NCBI GenBank assembly: GCA_016196555.1
Contig: JACPXL010000039.1
Coordinates: forward strand, 1 to 49,501
Source of the DNA: Candidatus Omnitrophota bacterium
GTDB taxonomy: Bacteria > Omnitrophota > Omnitrophia > Omnitrophales > Aquincolibacteriaceae
DNA length: 49,501 bases
Reading direction: 5' to 3'
The position numbers were made by a program, and so were the translations under genes. A model generated the notes under the pieces. It was not told where the DNA came from, made no database searches, and was given only the letters and a program-made list of their open reading frames with translations. Below, one piece after another: positions 41,850-48,970 of this stretch. Each line of letters starts with the position of its first letter. The stretch's first letter is position 1.

Positions 41850-43136
41850 ATGCTGATCTCGCAAAAAAATTTCCTCATATTGTTTTCTGCTTTTCTGATT
41901 TTCCTTGCCCTCCGCCTTCCGCAGACCTTTCATTATCAGAATAGCTATGATGATTTCAGGAATTTGGAGCTGGCGCATAAAATTGCCTCCGACCCCTGGG
42001 CCGGATGGCAGCCCGAGCCTCAGGACCAGAGACGCCACCCCTTTTTCTATTATTTTCTTTTTCTCGAGCAAAAAGCTTTTGGAGAGTCATTTCCTTATTA
42101 TTTCGCCATTAATTTTCTAATTCATTTTTTTAATGCGCTTCTTGTGGCTCGGATTGCAAAATTTTTGGGCGCCAAGGACCAGGCCAGTCTCATTGCCGGC
42201 CTTCTTTTCCTCTGCACCAATGCGTTTTATGGGGTTTTGATCAAGGCGACCGATACGATGCAGCTCACAGCACTTTTATTTTTTCTCTTGGCCGTCAGTT
42301 CCTGGTTTGATTTGATTCGGGGAAACGCCAGGGCGTGGTGGAAAGTGATTTTGTTTCAAACCCTGTCCCTCCTTAATTATGAGGTAGCCTTATTTTTTCC
42401 GGTTCTTGCTGCTTTCCTTGTTTGGGTCCAAAAGCCTAAAACAGAAAACCCTTCAAAGATTTTTCTACGCTTTATTCTTCCTTTATTCATTTTCGACCTT
42501 TTGCTGGTTCTTTTTTTGATGCAGGATTTTGGGGCGGCCCATACTTTTCATGAAAAAATTTCTCTGGGTACAGCTGGTTTTATGATTCCTAAAACGCTCA
42601 GTTTAATTCGCATGTTAATTATCCCGCTCTTGACCTGGGACAAAGGCCTTTTGCCTGGATCTTTTTTAAATCAAGATTGGGTGCGCCTTGCGCCGGCTGT
42701 TTTATTTTCAGGCGTTTTTGCTGTCCTTTTAATGAGGGGTAAAGGAAAGAAATCATTTTCAAAACTGATTCCGCATTCAATTGTTTATGCCTGTGCGGGA
42801 TGGATAGCGATTATGATTTTACCCCATATGCTTCATCCTTTGCCTTTTCAGCATGCCACGCGTTATCTTCTATTCCCCATGGCAGGATTCAGCATTCTCT
42901 TCGGCGTTTTTGCCGGGGCCCTCTTTGAGATCATTCAAAATCGTTATGCCAAAATAGGCTCTTTATTTTGTGTTTTGTTCATGGTGTATATTCTTGGTTT
43001 GAATTTATTAGGCTCGGCTTATCAATACCGCCGGTATCAAGAATATTTTCAGGAGCACCCGAAGGAAGACTTTTCGGCGCAAGTTCATCAATTGACAAAC
43101 CGGACAATAACTGAAAAGATAAAGCCTCATGCATAA
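41850..43136 (+). CDS. Polytopic membrane protein, GT-C glycosyltransferase-like
   Basis: A 428-residue protein with about ten hydrophobic helices. The first helix (LILFSAFLIFLALRLP) is followed by a loop with YDDFRNLELAHKIAS, where the acidic pair recalls the catalytic DD/DE of GT-C (family 39/83-like) glycosyltransferases that use polyprenyl-phosphate sugars. RRHPFFYYFLFLEQKAFGESF and a late HATRYLLFPMAG also suit this class. No sequence motif is decisive, and the sugar and acceptor are unknown. It overlaps the ROK kinase gene by eight bases. Confidence 0.6.
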   Translation: MLISQKNFLILFSAFLIFLALRLPQTFHYQNSYDDFRNLELAHKIASDPWAGWQPEPQDQRRHPFFYYFLFLEQKAFGESFPYYFAINFLIHFFNALLVARIAKFLGAKDQASLIAGLLFLCTNAFYGVLIKATDTMQLTALLFFLLAVSSWFDLIRGNARAWWKVILFQTLSLLNYEVALFFPVLAAFLVWVQKPKTENPSKIFLRFILPLFIFDLLLVLFLMQDFGAAHTFHEKISLGTAGFMIPKTLSLIRMLIIPLLTWDKGLLPGSFLNQDWVRLAPAVLFSGVFAVLLMRGKGKKSFSKLIPHSIVYACAGWIAIMILPHMLHPLPFQHATRYLLFPMAGFSILFGVFAGALFEIIQNRYAKIGSLFCVLFMVYILGLNLLGSAYQYRRYQEYFQEHPKEDFSAQVHQLTNRTITEKIKPHA

Positions 43137-44115
43137 AACTAAAAACACAGCAGTCGGAATTGATATTGGCGGCACCAAGATTTCCATGGTGATTGGGACT
43201 GCCGGCGGAAAAATTCTGGCCAAACGCGAAATCCCCACTCAAAAGGGGAGATATGTGAAGGCCTGCATTGATTCCATGATTCATCAAGTGCAGGAATTAA
43301 TGGCAGATTTCCCGGACGTTTGGGAAAGGCTGAAAGGAATCGGTGTGGGAATCCCGGGGCCCGTCGATTCCAAACAAGGCATTGTTCCCAAGTCACCGCA
43401 TATGACGGGATGGGAGGGGCTTGAGCTCGGAAAAATTCTTCATCATGAATTTAATTTGCCGGTTCGCATGACCAATGACGCCAATGCTGCCGCCCTTGGC
43501 GAAAAAATGTTCGGTGAAGGAAAAAGAGAAAAACATTTTGTTTATTTGACGGTAAGTACAGGGATTGGCGGCGGTCTTGTGGCCAATGGTGAATTAATCG
43601 AAGGGGCAAGTTTTATGGGCGGCGAAGTCGGTCATATGAAAATTATCGCCGCCGGCCGCTTATGTAAATGCGGAAAAGCGGGATGCCTGGAAGCTTACGC
43701 ATCCGGCACGGCCATCGCCGATTTTGCACGCGAGGCGATCCGCAAGGGAAGACGGACTCAAATTCTTCATTACATGCCGAAAAACGCCATTATTACTGCC
43801 AAAGAAGTTGGCCTTGCCGCAAAAAAACGGGATCCTCTGGCGCTCGAAATTTTCCGGCAAGCGGGATTTTATCTCGGAGTCGGGATTTCTAATCTTCTTC
43901 ATCTCGTCAATCCGAGCATGGTTGTGCTTGGCGGCGGCGTTTTTAAATCCGCGCCGCCCGATTTTTGGAAATTCATGATGCGAAGTGTGAGAGCTGCCAG
44001 CTGGCCGGCCGCGTATCATGCCGTAAAAATTAAGCGCTCAAAGCTCGGAGAAAGCGTTGGGGATTTCGGCGCCCTCGCCGTCGCTTTTCAAAAATTTGGA
44101 CCTGAAAAGAAATGA
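43129..44115 (+). CDS. ROK-family sugar kinase (glucokinase-like)
   Basis: A 328-residue ATP-dependent sugar kinase. The phosphate loop GIDIGGTKISM is at residues 10-20, the catalytic aspartate D117 is in TNDANAAALGE, and GGEVGHMKI is the glucose and zinc-binding Glu-x-Gly-His. The ROK cysteine-rich zinc motif CKCGKAGCLEAYASG starts at 179. Glucose is the likeliest substrate, as in bacterial glucokinases, given the GH57 and MalQ genes upstream. N-acetylmannosamine kinase is possible. The gene ends three bases before the tRNA-Arg fragment. Confidence 0.87.
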   Translation: MHKTKNTAVGIDIGGTKISMVIGTAGGKILAKREIPTQKGRYVKACIDSMIHQVQELMADFPDVWERLKGIGVGIPGPVDSKQGIVPKSPHMTGWEGLELGKILHHEFNLPVRMTNDANAAALGEKMFGEGKREKHFVYLTVSTGIGGGLVANGELIEGASFMGGEVGHMKIIAAGRLCKCGKAGCLEAYASGTAIADFAREAIRKGRRTQILHYMPKNAIITAKEVGLAAKKRDPLALEIFRQAGFYLGVGISNLLHLVNPSMVVLGGGVFKSAPPDFWKFMMRSVRAASWPAAYHAVKIKRSKLGESVGDFGALAVAFQKFGPEKK

Positions 44116-44118
44116 CCT

Positions 44119-44157
44119 GCGCCTATAGCTCAACTGGATAGAGCATCTGCCTTCGGA
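44119..44157 (+). pseudogene. Broken tRNA-Arg: 5' half only
   Basis: GCGCCTATAGCTC, the D loop and GGATAGAGC through CTTCGGA, the full anticodon loop (anticodon TCG), match the intact tRNA-Arg at 45654 in 34 of 39 positions. After 44157 the sequence leaves the tRNA: TAAGCTTTTGGG cannot pair with the stem TCTGC. There is no 3' half directly behind; a weak resemblance to a T arm (TGCAAATCGAATCG) occurs around 44199. Loss begins exactly in the anticodon loop, the usual crossover of tRNA-targeting integrases, suggesting an insertion scar. Confidence 0.8.
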
Positions 44158-44351
44158 TAAGCTTTTGGGAAAATTCCTAACCCCTTACCATTCCTTGCAA
44201 ATCGAATCGTAGCACCCCTTTGCCCAAAATCATCCAAGTGATACGTTGTGATAGGGAGTGATATTTTGAGATAGGGTGAGGACACCAGATTGGACACTTT
44301 TTGGACACCAAACTAGAGCGGAATCCAATGAACTCAAAGTTAAATAAGAAA
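44158..44351. other. Non-coding stretch after the broken tRNA-Arg
   Basis: No convincing gene or tRNA. It contains direct-repeat-like pieces: GTGATACGTTGTGATAGGGAGTGATATT and the pair GACACCAGATTGGACAC and TTTTTGGACACC. Such clustered GGACACC and GTGATA words are typical of recombinase-arm or attachment regions of integrated elements, though no integrase remains. Short frames have no support. Confidence 0.4.
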
Positions 44352-44380
44352 TTTACAATTAATCGAAAGACCACTATACT
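44352..44380 (+). promoter_or_regulatory. Promoter of the Fic gene, very short leader
   Basis: TTTACA (44352-44357), 17 bases, TATACT (44375-44380). The -10 ends 11 bases before the ATG at 44392, so the leader would be about 5 bases, with no ribosome binding site. Confidence 0.65.
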
Positions 44381-44391
44381 TTAATAAGATT

Positions 44392-45576
44392 ATGACCTCC
44401 AAAATGGCTTCCCATAGCACAAGAGCTGGCCAGTGGGTGAAGCAGGGCACTTCGGATGAACCCTACTTCACATTCATGCCCCATCCGTTACCGCCCAAGC
44501 CGCCAGTGCAATATAGTCCAAAGCTTTATGACCTGCTTGAACGTGCCAATCGAGCATTGGGCCGATTAGATGGTATTTCTGCTTTCTTGCCTGATCCGGA
44601 TCTTTTTATTTATTCCTATGTCCGGAAAGAAGCTGTTTTATCTTCCCAAATTGAAGGGACTCAATCGTCACTTTCCGATCTGCTGCTTTTTGAAATGGAA
44701 GAAACACCCGGCGCATTGAAAACAGATGTTAAGGAAGTGTCAAATTATGTCCGAGCCATGCAGCATGGATTGAAGCGGTTAAATGATGGATTCCCATTGA
44801 GTTTGCGGCTCATTAAAGAGATCCACAAAATTCTTTTGCAAGATGCGCGCGGGAGCGATAAAGAGCCTGGAGAATTCCGGAGGTCTCCCAATTGGATTGG
44901 GGGTACGCGGCCGGGAAATGCTCTTTATGTTCCGCCGCCCCCACAAGATGTTCTATCGATGATGGGGGATCTTGAAAATTTTTTACATGGGAAGCCGGAG
45001 AAAGTGCCAACGCTTTTAAAGGCAGGTCTTGCCCATGCTCAGTTTGAAAGTATTCACCCATTTCTTGATGGTAATGGCCGATTGGGGCGTCTTTTGATTA
45101 CATTTATCCTTTGTGCTGAAAAAGCTCTTGCGGAACCCTTGCTTTATCTGAGTTTATATTTTAAAACTCATCGCAAAGTTTATTACGAAACTCTTCAGCG
45201 CATTAGAACAGAAGGTGATTGGGAGGACTGGGTAGAGTTTTTCCTTAGCGGAGTTGAGGCGGTTTCAAATGAGGCTGAATCAACCGCAAAAAAACTCTTT
45301 ACCATGTTTGAACAGCACCGTTTAAAAATTCAAAAACTTGGTAAAGGGGCTTCCACGGCTTTACGGGTTCATGAATTTCTTAAGAAGCATGCTATTGTTT
45401 CGCTCCCCGTTGTTTCTAAAGAATTGGAACTATCGTTTCCGGCAGTCAACAAAGCAGTGGGCAACTTACAGACCCTTGGATTAGTTAAAGAGTTTACTGG
45501 AAAGCGCAGGCACCGTCTTTTTTCTTATGTGGGTTATTTAAACATTCTCACCGAAGGAACAGAAAGCAAGCCCTAG
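44392..45576 (+). CDS. Fic-family protein adenylyltransferase with C-terminal winged helix
   Basis: Fic enzymes attach AMP to a hydroxyl of a target protein. Of the 394 residues, an N-terminal Fic_N domain carries the inhibitory motif SSQIEG (84-89, the [S/T]xxxE[G/N] type), so it is auto-inhibited as in class II. The catalytic motif HPFLDGNGRLGR is complete at 222-233. The last 80 residues (STALRVHEFLKKHAIVSLPVV, ELSFPAVNKAVGNLQTLGL) form a winged-helix DNA-binding domain, as in Shewanella-type Fic proteins. It lies between a broken and an intact tRNA-Arg, so is probably laterally acquired cargo. Targets are unknown. Confidence 0.92.
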   Translation: MTSKMASHSTRAGQWVKQGTSDEPYFTFMPHPLPPKPPVQYSPKLYDLLERANRALGRLDGISAFLPDPDLFIYSYVRKEAVLSSQIEGTQSSLSDLLLFEMEETPGALKTDVKEVSNYVRAMQHGLKRLNDGFPLSLRLIKEIHKILLQDARGSDKEPGEFRRSPNWIGGTRPGNALYVPPPPQDVLSMMGDLENFLHGKPEKVPTLLKAGLAHAQFESIHPFLDGNGRLGRLLITFILCAEKALAEPLLYLSLYFKTHRKVYYETLQRIRTEGDWEDWVEFFLSGVEAVSNEAESTAKKLFTMFEQHRLKIQKLGKGASTALRVHEFLKKHAIVSLPVVSKELELSFPAVNKAVGNLQTLGLVKEFTGKRRHRLFSYVGYLNILTEGTESKP

Positions 45577-45653
45577 GCATATATTGACTATTTAAACTAT
45601 AATTATTCTTCAAAATTCGAGCGCCCGTCCTAAAGGACTGGCAACTTGGATAC
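45577..45653. other. Leader region of tRNA-Arg
   Basis: A perfect TATAAT (45598-45603) with no good -35 at 17 bases, a TTGACT at 45584, and hairpin GTCCTAAAGGAC (45627-45638). GCGCCCGT, the first eight bases of the tRNA, also occurs at 45621-45628. It probably contains the tRNA-Arg promoter, but I cannot place it firmly. Confidence 0.35.
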
Positions 45654-45727
45654 GCGCCCGTAGCTCAATTGGATAGAGCATTTGCCTTCGGAGCAAAGGG
45701 TTACAGGTTCAAATCCTGTCGGGCGCA
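45654..45727 (+). tRNA. tRNA-Arg (TCG)
   Basis: Acceptor GCGCCCG/CGGGCGC, D arm GCTC..GAGC, anticodon stem TTTGC/GCAAA with loop CTTCGGA and anticodon TCG at 45688-45690, T arm ACAGG/CCTGT. Discriminator A at 45727, no CCA. Intact and 74 bases long. Its 5' half is very similar to the fragment at 44119. A paired-hairpin repeat begins at the discriminator base. Confidence 0.96.
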
Positions 45728-45779
45728 CTTGCGCTTATGTGCAAGTACTGTGCTGTGAGGATTTGTGATTCGAAAAATC
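45727..45779 (+). repeat. tRNA-trailer repeat after tRNA-Arg, second hairpin incomplete
   Basis: Hairpin A is ACTTGCGC/GTGCAAGT (45727-45746, loop TTAT, one G-T pair), starting at the discriminator base; then AC and TGTGCTGTGAGGATT, the left arm of hairpin B as in the copy after tRNA-Lys. The right arm (TACGGCAC-like) is missing; the M48 gene begins at GTG 45765 here, and only GATTT/AAATC remains to pair. So this copy is truncated by, or has become, a gene start. Confidence 0.65.
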
Positions 45780-46592
45780 ATTTCATTCAATCTTATCATG
45801 CTGATTGTTTGCTCCGGGTGCGCATCCACTCCAAAACCTAAGCCCGCTATTTCCTCCCAAGTCTCCGAAGAAATTGCCATCGGAGAAAAAATTCATGCTC
45901 AAATTCTCAACACTTTTCATCCTTACACGGACTCCGACGTGGTGGGTTATGTCAATCATATCGGTAATTCGCTGGCCCAACATGCCGAGCGCAAGGATTT
46001 GCCTTATCGTTTTACCATTCTTTATAATGAAAAAATTTATGCGACTTCTTCGCCGGGCGGTTTTGTTTATCTGACAACCGGGCTTCTGCATTTTTTGAGA
46101 AATGAGTCCGAGCTTGCGGCTGTGATGGCCCATGAGATCGCCGAACTTCAATATCATGACCCGCGTCTTTCAAAGAGCAAAAAAATCCTGGATACACTGA
46201 CCCGGTCCGGGGCCATGGTGGGTCCGGCTTTTGGCCAGGTTGGAGCTCTGGCGATTTTGGGATTGGTGCTTTTAAACACCGTGGCGGAAGCGGGGCAAAT
46301 GACTCCCGAGCAGCGTTTGCTTGAAGCTGATGGAAAAGCGATGGGGTATATGGTAGATGCCGGCTATGATCCGCAGGGAATGGTGGACCTTTTATGGGCT
46401 TTCTTAAAGGCCGACCAGCGTATCACGCCTTATTTTTATGATTATTATCAGTCACGCCCGATCAGCGAGGCCCGGGTCCAAAATGTAAATCAGCAGTTTC
46501 AAAAATTGCCTCTCGACGGAAAAAGTTTTTCTGTCCGGCGTGATGTTTACGAACAAACCATGAAAGGTGTTCACCAGATTTATCAAACTTGA
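45765..46592 (+). CDS. M48-family peptidase-like lipoprotein with altered zinc motif
   Basis: A 275-residue lipoprotein. GTG at 45765 opens a signal peptide ending in lipobox VCSGC (Cys19); GAGGA of the tRNA repeat stands just in front. The M48 pattern is clear: ATSSPGGFVYLTTGLLHFL, then ELAAVMAHEIAELQYH. The zinc motif reads HEIAE (123-127), with Glu instead of the second His of HExxH. The third ligand Glu187 in LLEADGKAMGYMVDAGYDP is kept. A hydrophobic patch at 150-175 may touch the membrane. BepA-like periplasmic proteases assemble outer-membrane proteins; here catalysis is uncertain, so it may be a chaperone-like relative or bind metal differently. Confidence 0.78.
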   Translation: MIRKIISFNLIMLIVCSGCASTPKPKPAISSQVSEEIAIGEKIHAQILNTFHPYTDSDVVGYVNHIGNSLAQHAERKDLPYRFTILYNEKIYATSSPGGFVYLTTGLLHFLRNESELAAVMAHEIAELQYHDPRLSKSKKILDTLTRSGAMVGPAFGQVGALAILGLVLLNTVAEAGQMTPEQRLLEADGKAMGYMVDAGYDPQGMVDLLWAFLKADQRITPYFYDYYQSRPISEARVQNVNQQFQKLPLDGKSFSVRRDVYEQTMKGVHQIYQT

Positions 46593-46593
46593 A

Positions 46594-48180
46594 ATGAAAA
46601 TTCCTGAACAAGTGAAAGCAAAATTTCGTGAAGTCTTCGGCCTGGATTTAAGGTCGCTGGCCCTATTCCGCATTGCTCTTTCATTTTTTATTCTCGGGGA
46701 CCTTATTGTCCGCTCTTTTTTCCTTCGTGCCCAGTATACCGATTTTGGCTCGGTGCCGCGGGTTACTCTCATTCAGCATTTTCTGTCCTCTTACAAAATA
46801 TCTTTTCATTTAATGAGCGGAAGAGTTGAAGTGCAGGCGGTATTATTTGTCCTGGCCGGAATTTTTGCTCTTATGCTCCTTGTGGGGTATCGCACCTGGC
46901 TCGCGGCCTTTTTTTCATGGCTTTTCATGCTTTCTTTGCATCATCGAAACGGGTTAGTGCTGCAAGGCGGAGACGTTTTGTTTCATTTGCTGCTTTTTTG
47001 GGGCCTCTTTCTGCCGCTTGGCGCCCGTTATTCAGTAGACCGCGTCCTGACGTCTTCGAAAAATTCAGGGACCGATCAAAAATATTTTTGCTCCGCCGGG
47101 ACTTTCGGGTTTTTTATGCAAATTGCCATGGTGTATTTTTTTGCCGCGGCCAATAAATTCACCCCCAATGCCTGCCCCATTTGGTGGAAAGAAGGAAGCG
47201 CGGTCCAGTACGTTTTGACTGTGGAACAATTCGCCACTCCGTTCGGGCATTCGCTTTTGCGCTTTCCCGCATTGCTTAAATTTTTAAATTATTTGACCCT
47301 TTTTATCGAAGGAATCGGCCCTTTTTTTCTTTTCTCTCCTTTTTACAACGGGGTTTTCCGCCTATTTGCCATATTCCTTTTTATTTTGTTACAGCAGGGA
47401 TTTAATGTGTGTATGGCGCTCGGCCCGTTTCCCTGGGTGGCGACCACGGCCATGCTTGCTTTCCTGCCGGTTGGATTTTGGAATTGGCTGGCCTCAAATC
47501 CAAAACTGGCTGCTTGGGGCCAAAGATTATCCACCGCGGTGGCCTCAGGAGTTCAGCGTATTTCTCAAAATCCTTGGGCTCATAAATTTTTAAAACTTTA
47601 TCCAGCCAACCACCCCCGGCTGAAGGCTTCCATTTTCGGGCAGGCATTTGCTCTGTTATGTGTGATTTACATTCTTTTTTGGAATGCGGGAAATTTTAAT
47701 AAGAAATATGGAGTGCCGTATCGTTTCCATTGGTTTGGAATGAGTTTGGGAATTGATCAGGCATGGAATATGTTTTCCCCGCCGATTCGGGATGATGGAT
47801 GGTATGTGATTCCGGGGGTCTTAAAAAATGGGCGTGAAGTTGATTTATTCCGCAACGGGGCGCCTGTCAATTGGGACAAGCCCAAAAATGTTGCGGCCAT
47901 GTATCCTAATGAACGCTGGCGGAAATACATGACTAATTATCGCGGCTCGAAGAATGCACAATTCCGCCGGGACTACGGAAAATACCTTTGCCGCGATTGG
48001 AACAGCCGGCATCAGGGTGAAGAGCAGCTGGACCGCTTTCAGGTTTTTTTTATGGAGGAAATGACGCGAAAAGACTTCACGCCGGCGCCGGTTCAGAAAA
48101 AACTTCTCTGGAGGCATTTTTGTTTTAAGGTGCCCGCCTTGTCAACGCGCCCCAAATCGGATAAAATCCCTGGCAAATAA
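46594..48180 (+). CDS. HTTM-domain membrane protein
   Basis: A 528-residue protein related to vitamin K-dependent gamma-carboxylases. The start at ATG 46594, two bases after the M48 stop, is taken rather than the overlapping 46567. RSLALFRIALSFFILGDLIVR and SLHHRNGLVLQGGDVLFHLLLFWGLFLP are characteristic HTTM segments; about eight helices follow. The C-terminal 180 residues are soluble (WNMFSPPIRDDGWYVIPG, YPNERWRKYMTNYRGSKN). The catalytic reaction in bacteria is mostly unknown. A small membrane protein gene follows immediately. Confidence 0.82.
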   Translation: MKIPEQVKAKFREVFGLDLRSLALFRIALSFFILGDLIVRSFFLRAQYTDFGSVPRVTLIQHFLSSYKISFHLMSGRVEVQAVLFVLAGIFALMLLVGYRTWLAAFFSWLFMLSLHHRNGLVLQGGDVLFHLLLFWGLFLPLGARYSVDRVLTSSKNSGTDQKYFCSAGTFGFFMQIAMVYFFAAANKFTPNACPIWWKEGSAVQYVLTVEQFATPFGHSLLRFPALLKFLNYLTLFIEGIGPFFLFSPFYNGVFRLFAIFLFILLQQGFNVCMALGPFPWVATTAMLAFLPVGFWNWLASNPKLAAWGQRLSTAVASGVQRISQNPWAHKFLKLYPANHPRLKASIFGQAFALLCVIYILFWNAGNFNKKYGVPYRFHWFGMSLGIDQAWNMFSPPIRDDGWYVIPGVLKNGREVDLFRNGAPVNWDKPKNVAAMYPNERWRKYMTNYRGSKNAQFRRDYGKYLCRDWNSRHQGEEQLDRFQVFFMEEMTRKDFTPAPVQKKLLWRHFCFKVPALSTRPKSDKIPGK

Positions 48181-48189
48181 GGATTGATC

Positions 48190-48411
48190 ATGAACAAGAA
48201 AAATTGGACGGCAATATTTCTGGTCGGGTTTATCGGTACGGTATTGCTTTTTTCGGCAAAATCCTATGCTTACCTTGATCCGGGAAGCGGAAGCTATATC
48301 CTGCAGCTCATTATCGCGGGGCTGGTGGCAGGCTCTTTTGCCATCAAGACATTTTGGAAGACGATTAAGAATTTTTTTGCGGGATTGTTCTCCAAAAAGA
48401 AACCCAAATAA
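48190..48411 (+). CDS. Small membrane protein with YLDPGSGSY motif (73 aa)
   Basis: Start ATG 48190 with AAGGA seven bases upstream. A signal-like first helix (WTAIFLVGFIGTVLLF) is followed by AYLDPGSGSYILQLIIAGL, a motif seen in short membrane proteins of many bacteria, then a second helix and a lysine-rich end. The function is unknown. It begins nine bases after the HTTM gene, probably in the same transcript, and precedes the tRNA-Lys gene by 18 bases. Confidence 0.7.
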   Translation: MNKKNWTAIFLVGFIGTVLLFSAKSYAYLDPGSGSYILQLIIAGLVAGSFAIKTFWKTIKNFFAGLFSKKKPK

Positions 48412-48429
48412 GACTTAAGTAAGTATTAA

Positions 48430-48502
48430 GCGCCGATAGCTCAGTTGGTAGAGCAAGTGACTCTTAATCACTGGGTCGCAGGTTCGATCCCTGCTCGGCG
48501 CA
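48430..48502 (+). tRNA. tRNA-Lys (CTT)
   Basis: Acceptor GCGCCGA/TCGGCGC, D arm GCTC..GAGC, anticodon stem AGTGA/TCACT with loop CTCTTAA and anticodon CTT at 48463-48465, T arm GCAGG/CCTGC. Discriminator A at 48502. CCA follows (48503-48505), but these bases are also the start of hairpin A of the trailing repeat, so a true encoded CCA is uncertain. Confidence 0.95.
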
Positions 48503-48564
48503 CCAATTCTGGTGAATTGGTACTGTGCCGTGAGGATTTAAGGATAATCCTCTACGGCACTGCA
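48502..48564 (+). repeat. tRNA-trailer repeat after tRNA-Lys (complete unit)
   Basis: Hairpin A is ACCAATTC/GAATTGGT (48502-48521, loop TGGT), beginning at the discriminator base; then AC; then hairpin B with arms GTGCCGT+GAGGATT and AATCCTC+T+ACGGCAC (48525-48560, loop TAAGGAT). The layout and the bulged T match the two units after tRNA-Met. It ends TGCAC, similar to the tRNA end CGCAC. Confidence 0.78.
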
Positions 48565-48579
48565 CATTTTTGTATTCAA

Positions 48580-48661
48580 GCGGCGGTGGCGAAACTGGCA
48601 GACGCGCAGGACTTAGGATCCTGTCCCGTAAGGGGTGGGGGTTCAACTCCCTCTCGCCGCA
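48580..48661 (+). tRNA. tRNA-Leu (TAG)
   Basis: An 82-base class II tRNA. Acceptor GCGGCGG/TCGCCGC (one G-T), anticodon stem CAGGA/TCCTG with loop CTTAGGA and anticodon TAG at 48614-48616, and a long variable arm TCCCGTAAGGGGT. T arm GGGGG/CCCTC. Discriminator A, no CCA. It lies 15 bases after the tRNA-Lys repeat and may be cotranscribed with it. Confidence 0.94.
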
Positions 48662-48736
48662 CTTCCGCAGAGAACCGTCAAGGTTCTCATGGATAGTCCC
48701 CGCGCATAGGCGCGGGGGCAACTCCCTCTCGCCGCA
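48644..48736 (+). repeat. Duplicated tRNA-Leu 3' end around two hairpins
   Basis: The 18 bases CAACTCCCTCTCGCCGCA occur at 48644-48661 (tRNA) and again at 48719-48736. Between them lie hairpin GAGAACC/GGTTCTC (48670-48688) and hairpin CCCCGCGC/GCGCGGGG (48698-48717, loop ATAG). The second resembles CCTTGCGCC/GGCGCAAGG in the ruvC-ruvA repeat with paired changes. The spacing of copies is 75 bases. It looks like a small element inserted at the tRNA 3' end with target or carried duplication. Confidence 0.75.
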
Positions 48737-48765
48737 TTGACAAAACCCCCAACTCTTCCTAAAAT
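48737..48765 (+). promoter_or_regulatory. Strong sigma-70-type promoter of tRNA-Gly
   Basis: Perfect TTGACA (48737-48742), exactly 17 bases, TAAAAT (48760-48765). It begins one base after the duplicated tRNA-Leu end. The predicted start near 48772 lies 45 bases before the tRNA. Confidence 0.78.
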
Positions 48766-48816
48766 ACCCCGTTTCCGGTAGTTACGGAAAGTTATTCCCT
48801 AAAAAAGAAGCATCGG

Positions 48817-48887
48817 GCGAGTGTAGCATAGTGGTAATGCTCTGCCTTGCCAAGGCAGCTACGAGGGTTCGATTCCCTCCACTCGCT
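48817..48887 (+). tRNA. tRNA-Gly (GCC)
   Basis: Acceptor GCGAGTG/CACTCGC, D arm GCAT..ATGC, anticodon stem CTGCC/GGCAG with loop TTGCCAA and anticodon GCC at 48849-48851, T arm GAGGG/CCCTC with loop TTCGATT. Discriminator T, no CCA. Length 71. Confidence 0.96.
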
Positions 48888-48891
48888 TTGT

Positions 48892-48938
48892 CCTCGCACA
48901 CAGCGTTTTTTGCAGTCCCGTTAGGGATTGGTGCGAGG
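48892..48938 (+). other. Two-level hairpin between tRNA-Gly and tig
   Basis: CCTCGCAC (48892-48899) pairs with GTGCGAGG (48931-48938). Within it CAGTCCC (48913-48919) pairs with GGGATTG (48924-48930) across GTTA, leaving a 13-base internal bulge with six T. It begins five bases after the tRNA and ends 32 bases before the tig start. It could be a tRNA trailer, a terminator-like stem or the tig leader. It does not match the A-AC-B layout. Confidence 0.55.
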
Positions 48939-48970
48939 GCTCACACGATAGAATGAAGGAGATGAAACTA

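Noticed and set aside
44199-44222. Displaced 3' half of the broken tRNA-Arg
   Set aside because: TGCAAATCGAATCG resembles a T arm, but the stem and the acceptor end (TAGCACC against expected TAGGCGC) do not pair convincingly.
45584-45603. TTGACT-TATAAT promoter for tRNA-Arg
   Set aside because: The spacer is only 8 bases, too short for a functional -35/-10 pair; recorded only as a possible lone -10.
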